Of a DNA stretch of 9,203 bases, positions 1 through 7,024 are shown one piece after another (positions within the stretch are counted from its first letter, which is position 1; every line of letters begins with the position of its first letter). The stretch spans positions 1 to 9,203 of the forward strand of contig JAEXXW010000655.1 of assembly GCA_023405565.1 (NCBI GenBank), read 5' to 3'. The DNA is from Pseudomonadota bacterium. GTDB taxonomy: Bacteria > Pseudomonadota > Alphaproteobacteria > Rhizobiales > Xanthobacteraceae. Both the position numbers and the translations under genes were made by a program. The notes below the pieces were generated by a model. It was not told the DNA's origin and did not search any database. It saw only the letters and a list, made by a program, of their open reading frames with translations.

Positions 1-645
1 GGCGAACTCTTCGCGCTGATCGGCCCGAACGGCTCCGGCAAGACGACGATGCTCAACCTGATTTCCGGCGCGCTGAAGCCGGATTCGGGCGACATCGATC
101 TCGGCGCAACGAAAATTTCCGGCCTTGCCGCACACGATATCGCCCGGCTCGGCGTGTCACGCACTTTCCAGCTTGTGCGTGTGCTGCCGTCGATGGATGC
201 CGAGCATAATGTCATGGCCGGTGCCGTGTTCGGTCATCGCCGTGTCTGGGGTGCCGAGGCGCGTGATCTTGCCCGCGAGCTGCTGGCGCTCGTTGGCTTG
301 CGCGGCCGCGAGCATGTGCCGGTGGCTGCCATGACCTATATCGATCAGAAGCGTGTGGAGCTGGCGCGCGCGCTCGCGTCCGATCCGCGTGTGCTGCTGC
401 TCGATGAATGGCTGGCGGGCCTCAATCCCAGCGAACTCCATATCGGCATCGCGTTGATCGAGAAGCTGAACCGGCAGGGCCGGACCATTATCATGGTCGA
501 GCACGTGATGGATGCGATCCGCTCGCTGTGCGAGCGCTGCGTGGTGATGAGTTCGGGCCGCAAGATCAAGGAAGGCGGCGTGTCGGAGGTGCTGGCCGAT
601 CCGGAAGTCGTGCAGGCTTATCTCGGGGACGATGACGATGCTTGA
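1..645 (+). CDS. LivG-type ABC transporter ATP-binding protein (5' truncated by window edge)
   Basis: This is an ATPase subunit of a branched-chain amino acid type (HAAT) ABC importer, acting on the cytoplasmic face of the membrane. The frame is open from base 1, so the N-terminus, probably 25-30 residues, lies outside the window; an internal ATG at 49 is not the start because it falls inside Walker A. In the 214 residues visible, Walker A is GPNGSGKTT (8-16), the Q-loop Gln is in SRTFQL (about 57), Walker B is LLLDEW (132-137), and the switch His is in MVEHV (about 168). Two departures are seen: the signature, usually LSYGQQ or LPYGDQ in LivG, reads MTYIDQ, and the Pro after Walker B is Trp. 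The NPSE D-loop is LivG-like. The stop overlaps the following livF-like gene, so the two are co-translated and probably heterodimerise. The substrate is unknown; the permease and binding-protein genes are presumably upstream. Confidence 0.93.
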   Translation, partial: GELFALIGPNGSGKTTMLNLISGALKPDSGDIDLGATKISGLAAHDIARLGVSRTFQLVRVLPSMDAEHNVMAGAVFGHRRVWGAEARDLARELLALVGLRGREHVPVAAMTYIDQKRVELARALASDPRVLLLDEWLAGLNPSELHIGIALIEKLNRQGRTIIMVEHVMDAIRSLCERCVVMSSGRKIKEGGVSEVLADPEVVQAYLGDDDDA

Positions 646-2140
646 GATCAGGAATCTCAGCGTTCGTTACGGCCGGCATCGGGCGCTGGATAATGTCTCC
701 GTGACCATCGCCAAGGGCGAGATCTGCGTCATCCTCGGCGCCAATGGTGCCGGCAAGTCGAGCCTTCTCAAAGCCATTGCCGGCACGGTGAAGGTCGAGC
801 CCGGCTCCGAAATCCGCATGAACGGCGATCGCATCACCGGCATGAAGGCGCATCGCATTGTCGAGCAGGGCATTGCGCTGGTGCCGGAAGGGCGCGGAAT
901 TTTCGGCGAATTGACCGTTGCGGAAAACCTGCAGCTCGGCGCCTTTCCCGGCCGTGCGCGCAGCCGTGAACATGAAACACTCGAGCGCATCTACGCGATG
1001 TTTCCGCGTCTCGCCGAACGCAAGTCGCAGATCGCGCGCACGATGTCCGGCGGTGAACAGCAGATGGTCGCCATCGGCCGTGCATTGATGTCGCAGCCCG
1101 ACATCCTGATGCTGGATGAGCCATCGCTCGGTCTGTCGCCGGTGCTGACGAAAGAACTGTTTCGCTCACTGAAGTCGATCGCCGCCACCGGCGTTGGCAT
1201 TCTGCTGGTCGAGCAGAATGCGCGGCAAAGCCTGAAGATCGCCGATCGCGGTTATCTGATCGAAGTCGGATGCATCACGGGCGAGGGGACCGCGCAAAGC
1301 CTGATGAGCGACCCTGCGGTGGTGAACGCCTATCTCGGTGGCGGCACGGCACGGCCCGCTGCTCAATCCATCCGTTTGCCGGCGCCGTTCGTGCTGCCCG
1401 GCGATCTCGCCGCGATCGGTCGTTTGATCGGTGCGCTTGCGATTCGCGCCGGAGCAATTCAGACGGCGTTCGTGCGCTCGCTGCGACGGGTTGCTACGCT
1501 GCCGAGTGCCTTTATCGGCCGCTACGATCCGACGAAAGCATCCGATCCGTGGGACGAACTGGCCGCATCCACGCCGTCCGGCGCATCGCCGTCGCGCGCA
1601 CTTGCTGCTGGCGACACCCGGCAACTGACGGATCATGCGGCCGAACTGGCGAAGGCGGCCACATTGCGCCATGCGCGACATATCCGCTCGCTGCGCGCCA
1701 CACGCGGCAACCCATCGGCCTTCGCCGGACTTTACGATCCGATGACTGCTCTCAACGATATCGATCCGCTGGATCCCGGCATGCTCGCGCGATCTGCCGG
1801 TGATCGCCTGGCCGATCACATCCGCGCGCGGCGTGCGGCGCAGCCGGTGCCGAGCGCATTCGTGCGCCAAACCAATGCTACGACTCCCGATGCTGCGACC
1901 TCCATGGCGCCGACAATTCATCCTGCGCTTCATCCCGATCTTGGCCACAACAGCCGCGGTGTCGATATCGATGCCGAACACCGGCAGGAGGCTGCGCAGC
2001 CAGGTAACGAGATCGATGTCGTTGCTCTCGTCACACGCGCATCGACGATCCATGCCGCGCATGTCGCATCGCGCCGCAAGACACTGACCATCACAACGCT
2101 GAAGCCAGGCAAGGGTCCGCGCAAGGACAAGCCCGGCTGA
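638..2140 (+). CDS. LivF-type ABC ATPase with long repeat-bearing C-terminal extension
   Basis: The first 236 or so residues are a complete LivF-type ATPase: Walker A GANGAGKSS (34-42), signature MSGGEQQ (136-142), Walker B ILMLDEP (156-162), and VEQN in place of the H-loop, which is normal for LivF. LivF proteins usually stop near 235-240 residues, just after the AYLGGG seen here. This one continues in frame for about 264 residues. The tail is Ala/Arg/Pro-rich, has no membrane segment or domain I recognise, and carries three copies of an arginine-rich stretch followed by PSAF (289-292, 359-362, 405-408); the first two continue as G-x-YDP. The start at 638 is preferred over the ATG at 632 because GGGGA at 625-629 lies 8 bases before 638 and only 2 before 632. 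The gene overlaps the LivG stop by 8 bases. The transporter role is secure; the role of the tail is unknown. Confidence 0.92.
   Translation: MLEIRNLSVRYGRHRALDNVSVTIAKGEICVILGANGAGKSSLLKAIAGTVKVEPGSEIRMNGDRITGMKAHRIVEQGIALVPEGRGIFGELTVAENLQLGAFPGRARSREHETLERIYAMFPRLAERKSQIARTMSGGEQQMVAIGRALMSQPDILMLDEPSLGLSPVLTKELFRSLKSIAATGVGILLVEQNARQSLKIADRGYLIEVGCITGEGTAQSLMSDPAVVNAYLGGGTARPAAQSIRLPAPFVLPGDLAAIGRLIGALAIRAGAIQTAFVRSLRRVATLPSAFIGRYDPTKASDPWDELAASTPSGASPSRALAAGDTRQLTDHAAELAKAATLRHARHIRSLRATRGNPSAFAGLYDPMTALNDIDPLDPGMLARSAGDRLADHIRARRAAQPVPSAFVRQTNATTPDAATSMAPTIHPALHPDLGHNSRGVDIDAEHRQEAAQPGNEIDVVALVTRASTIHAAHVASRRKTLTITTLKPGKGPRKDKPG
1472..1879 (+). repeat. Degenerate protein-level PSAF repeats in the LivF tail
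   Basis: Three 20-codon units are visible in the translated tail, at 1472-1531, 1682-1741 and 1820-1879. Each begins with a V/I-R-(S/A)-(L/R)-R core and reaches PSAF exactly ten residues later. Units 1 and 2 continue with G-x-YDP; unit 3 has diverged there. A fourth, half-preserved unit (HVASRRK) begins near 2060 and lacks PSAF. Unit spacing is 70 and 46 residues, so these are dispersed motifs rather than a tight tandem array. The DNA itself is not strongly repetitive, which suggests old divergence under protein-level constraint. Confidence 0.6.
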
Positions 2141-2184
2141 TGCAACCCGACAGAACGAGACCCGACCTTTAAGGGAGATCATAG

Positions 2185-3642
2185 ATGGCACGCATATTCG
2201 AAGGCCAATCCATCGGTGGCCGTTCCGCCACCCGTAAGATGTTCCGCGACCTCAATCCGGCCGATGGTTCGGTCTGGGCCGAAGTGCCCGATTACGGCCG
2301 CGCCGAAACCGCCGCGGCAATCGAGGCCGCGCATGATGCGTTTGCCGAGTGGTCGGCGTTGCCGTTCACCAAGCGCGCGCATTATCTCGAGAAGGCGGCC
2401 GAGATTTTCGAGAAGCGGAAGATGGAAATTGTCGACGCGCTGCAGGCCGAAGGCGGCGGCTGGTTCGGCAAGGGCATGTTCGAGACCGGCTACACAACGG
2501 AAGTTTTCCGCGCGGCTGCCGCATCGGTCTGGCAATCGACCGGCGAAGTACTCCCGTCGGAATACGGCAAAGTGTCGATGGCCGTGCGCCGCCCCATGGG
2601 CGTGGTCTCGATCATCAGTCCGTGGAACTTCCCGTGCATTCTGTCGTCGCGCGGCTTTGCCTTTCCGCTCGCCGCCGGCAACACCATCGTGCTGAAGCCG
2701 TCGGAAGAAACGCCCTATTGCGGCGGGCTTTTGTTTGCCGAGGTGTTCGAGGAGGCGGGACTGCCGAAAGGCGTGTTCAATGTCGTGACGTGTTCGCGCG
2801 ATCACGTGCAGGAAGTCGGCGACGAACTGATCGAGCATCCCTATGTGAAGGGCATCTCCTTCACCGGCTCGACAGCTGTCGGCCGGCAGATCGCCGCCAA
2901 GGCCGGTGCGCACTTGAAGAAATGCTGTGTCGAACTCGGCGGCAAGGATTCGCTGATCGTTTGCGACGATGCCGACATGGAACGCGCGACGCAGGCAGCC
3001 AATTTCGGCTCCTTCATGCATCAGGGCCAGATCTGCATGTCGGTCGAAAAGGTTCTCGTGCACGAGAAGATCTACGACGACTTCCTGAAGAAGTTCGTCG
3101 AGCGTGCGAAGAAGCTCAAGGTCGGTGATCCGACCAAGAGCAAGGAACACATCATCGGCCCGCTCATCAACGACAAGCAGGTCGGCAAGGTGCGCGAGCA
3201 ACTGGAAGACGCGATCGCCAAGGGGGCGAAGGTGGCGCTGGGCGGCAAGATCGAAGGCCGCTTCGTCGAGCCGACCATCCTGACCGGCGTCACGCCGGAC
3301 ATGAAGCTCTACCAGGACGAGACCTTCGGCCCGGTGGTGCCAGTCATTCCTTTCCGCACCGACGACGAGGCGATCCAGATCGCCAACGACACCGAATACG
3401 GCCTTTCGGCCGGTGTGATGACGCGCGACGAAGGCCGCGGGCTTGCGATCGTTGGCAAGCTCGATACCGGCAATTGCCACATCAATTGTTCGTCGGTGAA
3501 TGACGAGCCGCATGTGCCGTTCGGCGGCTTCAAGGCCTCCGGCGTCGGCAAGCATGGCGGGCGCTGGTCGCTGGAGACCTTCACCGAGACGCGCTGGATC
3601 ACGCTCGATCGCGGCGGCCGTCCGTTCCCACCGATGTTCTAA
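2185..3642 (+). CDS. NAD(P)-dependent aldehyde dehydrogenase, benzaldehyde/vanillin dehydrogenase type
   Basis: This 485-residue protein has the normal length and all core motifs of the aldehyde dehydrogenase superfamily, which oxidises aldehydes to carboxylic acids with NAD(P)+. The oxyanion Asn is in SPWNFP (N148), the cofactor Lys in LKPSEETP (K171), the Rossmann-like loop is FTGST (226-230), the general base is in VELGGK (E250), the nucleophile is in GQICMS (C284), and the nicotinamide-contacting Glu is in ETFGP (E379). The C-terminal VNDEPHVPFGG and TRWITL stretches resemble benzaldehyde and vanillin dehydrogenases, so an aromatic aldehyde is a reasonable but unproven substrate. The start is well supported: AAGGGAG at 2171-2177 lies 7 bases before the ATG. 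It follows the livF-like gene by 44 bases without a visible terminator, so it is probably co-transcribed and may act on the imported compound or its breakdown product. Confidence 0.95.
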   Translation: MARIFEGQSIGGRSATRKMFRDLNPADGSVWAEVPDYGRAETAAAIEAAHDAFAEWSALPFTKRAHYLEKAAEIFEKRKMEIVDALQAEGGGWFGKGMFETGYTTEVFRAAAASVWQSTGEVLPSEYGKVSMAVRRPMGVVSIISPWNFPCILSSRGFAFPLAAGNTIVLKPSEETPYCGGLLFAEVFEEAGLPKGVFNVVTCSRDHVQEVGDELIEHPYVKGISFTGSTAVGRQIAAKAGAHLKKCCVELGGKDSLIVCDDADMERATQAANFGSFMHQGQICMSVEKVLVHEKIYDDFLKKFVERAKKLKVGDPTKSKEHIIGPLINDKQVGKVREQLEDAIAKGAKVALGGKIEGRFVEPTILTGVTPDMKLYQDETFGPVVPVIPFRTDDEAIQIANDTEYGLSAGVMTRDEGRGLAIVGKLDTGNCHINCSSVNDEPHVPFGGFKASGVGKHGGRWSLETFTETRWITLDRGGRPFPPMF

Positions 3643-3668
3643 AGGCGGTCTCGCTAAAGGCGGCCTCG
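3639..3668. repeat. 15-bp tandem duplication spanning the aldehyde dehydrogenase stop codon
   Basis: CTAAAGGCGGTCTCG (3639-3653) is followed at once by CTAAAGGCGGCCTCG (3654-3668), matching at 14 of 15 bases. Because the unit is 15 bp and contains TAA, it gives a second in-frame stop five codons after the first. It is probably a replication-slippage duplication. Confidence 0.85.
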
Positions 3669-3698
3669 GGCGCAAATAACATCATATTGACGGTGGAT

Positions 3699-3731
3699 GG
3701 CGCCGGCTTTCAGGCCGGCGCCTGAACTTTT
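3699..3731 (+). terminator. Probable intrinsic terminator after the aldehyde dehydrogenase gene
   Basis: A perfect 9-bp GC-rich stem (GGCGCCGGC at 3699-3707, GCCGGCGCC at 3714-3722) encloses the loop TTTCAG. A TTTT run follows at 3728-3731, after the five bases TGAAC. The gap before the T-run makes it less than ideal. Its position, 57 bases after the stop and about 65 bases before the lemA start, fits termination of the ABC/dehydrogenase transcript and argues against the upstream ATG at 3697 as the lemA start. Confidence 0.55.
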
Positions 3732-3783
3732 CTCAGCCCCGATGCTACAAACGCCACGGCTGGCCGCACCGGCAGCCGCATTT

Positions 3784-3787
3784 GGGG
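3784..3787 (+). promoter_or_regulatory. Ribosome binding site deciding the lemA start
   Basis: GGGG at 3784-3787 (within GGGGCG) lies 8 bases before the ATG at 3796. It supports this start over the in-frame ATG at 3697, which would add 33 non-conserved residues encoded partly by the terminator-like hairpin. Confidence 0.5.
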
Positions 3788-3795
3788 CGTCGTGC

Positions 3796-4355
3796 ATGGG
3801 TGTCTATCTCATCGGGGGGCTGATCCTTGCCCTCGCGATCTATCTCGTCTGGATTTTCAACCGGCTGGTGCGCGAGCGCAATCTCGTGCGCGAAGGCTGG
3901 AGCGGTATCGACGTCCAGTTGCGGCGGCGCACCGATCTCGTGCCCAACCTCGTCGAGACGGTGAAGGCCTACGCCGCGCATGAGCGCAAGCTGTTCGAGG
4001 ACATTGCCAAGATCCGGTCCGACAGCATTGCCGCCTCGAACGTCAGGACGCAGGAAAATGCGGAGCGGGAACTGCAAGGCGCGCTGTCGCGGCTGATCGC
4101 TTTGAAAGAGGCCTATCCCAATCTCAAGGCCGACCAGAATTTCCTGAAGCTGCAGGAGCAGCTCGCCGAGATCGAGGACAACCTTCAGATGGCGCGGCGC
4201 TATTACAACGGCAGCGTGCGCAACCTGAACATCATGATCCAGTCTTTTCCCAACGTGCTGATCGCGCGTCCGCTCGGCTTCAAGGAGGCCGAGTTCTTCC
4301 AGATCGATGCCGGCGACGGCGCAACGCCCCAGGTGACATTCGAGCGAGCCACGTC

Positions 4356-4359
<4 letters not shown>
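3796..4359 (+). CDS. lemA: LemA family protein
   Basis: This 187-residue protein has the usual LemA length and architecture: one N-terminal membrane helix (residues 2-21) followed by a soluble helical domain. The conserved first helix is visible as WSGIDVQLRRRTDLVPNLVE (35-54). The second conserved block (about 108-156) includes YPNLKADQNF, then LAEIEDNLQMARRYYN and SFPNVLIA. The biochemical role of LemA proteins is not established; they are commonly found beside DUF2207 or TPM-domain membrane proteins, as here. The stop overlaps the next start (ATGA), implying translational coupling. The start at 3796 is chosen because it gives the normal family N-terminus directly before the membrane helix and has a nearby GGGG ribosome binding site. 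Confidence 0.93.
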
Positions 4360-6281
<1,922 letters not shown>

Positions 6282-6325
6282 TATTCGGTCAGAGTGCGGG
6301 ATCGATGGCCAGCAGATATCCTTGA

Positions 6326-7024
6326 TCAGTCCAGGCCCGCTGCGTCATCGATCATTTTGCGCAAGGCGGCCGTGTCCGTCAGGACGATCGCGCCGCGCCT
6401 GCGCTGTATCAGGCCGGCTCGTTCCAGCGCATTCAATTCACGTGCGACGGCCTCCCGCCGGGTGCTGACACGAGCTGCAATTTCAGTCTGCACAGGAGGA
6501 GGCGAGATCACGGCCTGTCCCGGGCTATTGTCTGTGGGACGGGCCAGCCGCAACAATTCGGCATGAATGCGGTGGCGGACATCAAGCGTGGTAAATTCAT
6601 TCACGCGATTGGCCAGCATGCGAATCTGGCTGGACAGCAGCGACAGCAACTGATCGCAGACGTCGGGATTGGCATGCACCGTCGCACGGAAGACGCTCGC
6701 CGGCATACGTGCGATAGTAACGTCGGTCACGGCCACGATGCTCGCCGACCGGGGTTGCCCGTCAATTGCCGCGAGTTCGCCAAAATATTCTCCGGCATTG
6801 ATTTCGCGCAGCAGCGCTTCGCGCCCTGATACCGATTGCAGTTTGACCTGAACGGCACCTGATACGACGAAGAAGACGTCGTTGCTGTCGTCCTGATAGT
6901 CGATGATCAATTCATTGCGAGAGGCGCGTCGCCAGGAACATTGCGTATCGAGCCGCTGGATTTTCGTGCTATCGAGCGACCGAAACAGGTCGATTTTCGC
7001 TAGGGTTTCGGTTTGACGGCTCAT
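6326..7024 (-). CDS. Crp/Fnr family transcriptional regulator
   Basis: This 232-residue regulator has an N-terminal cyclic-nucleotide-binding beta-roll (about 10-115), a dimerisation helix (about 118-155) and a C-terminal winged helix-turn-helix (about 165-217). The phosphate-binding cassette reads YFGEL (80-84) then PRSAS (91-95), so counterparts of the E. coli CRP Glu72, Arg82 and Ser83 are present. This favours a cNMP-binding CRP over an oxygen-sensing FNR, and no FNR-type N-terminal cysteine cluster is seen. The recognition helix TRREAVAR (188-195) keeps the R-E-x3-R pattern that reads TGTGA-like half sites in CRP. The ATG at 7024 gives the family's usual N-terminus; a longer TTG form from 7069 is open but adds 15 non-family residues. 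No clear ribosome binding site precedes 7024. The gene converges on the DUF2207 gene (44-base gap) and diverges from, and overlaps, the cyclase gene. Confidence 0.93.
   Translation of the reverse strand: MSRQTETLAKIDLFRSLDSTKIQRLDTQCSWRRASRNELIIDYQDDSNDVFFVVSGAVQVKLQSVSGREALLREINAGEYFGELAAIDGQPRSASIVAVTDVTIARMPASVFRATVHANPDVCDQLLSLLSSQIRMLANRVNEFTTLDVRHRIHAELLRLARPTDNSPGQAVISPPPVQTEIAARVSTRREAVARELNALERAGLIQRRRGAIVLTDTAALRKMIDDAAGLD
7002..7005 (+). promoter_or_regulatory. Ribosome binding site supporting a TTG start for the cyclase
   Basis: AGGG at 7002-7005 lies 7 bases before TTG at 7013. An in-frame TAG at 7001-7003 closes the frame upstream, and the next in-frame ATG lies far downstream, beyond the first membrane helix, so TTG 7013 is the best available start. 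Confidence 0.6.

Noticed and set aside
1166..2191. 341-codon minus-strand frame covering the LivF tail, as an alternative explanation of that region
   Set aside because: It runs on into the conserved LivF core, its product is Arg/Cys-rich without motifs, and the plus frame carries the repeated PSAF motif.
2179..3675. Long open frame (498 codons) on the minus strand opposite the aldehyde dehydrogenase
   Set aside because: The plus strand encodes a full, motif-complete dehydrogenase. The antisense translation is rich in Arg, His and Ala with no recognisable motif, as expected for a mirror frame in GC-rich DNA.
3697..3795. Upstream ATG 3697 as the lemA start
   Set aside because: It would add 33 residues not seen in LemA proteins and encoded partly by a terminator-like hairpin; ATG 3796 has a ribosome binding site and gives the normal length.
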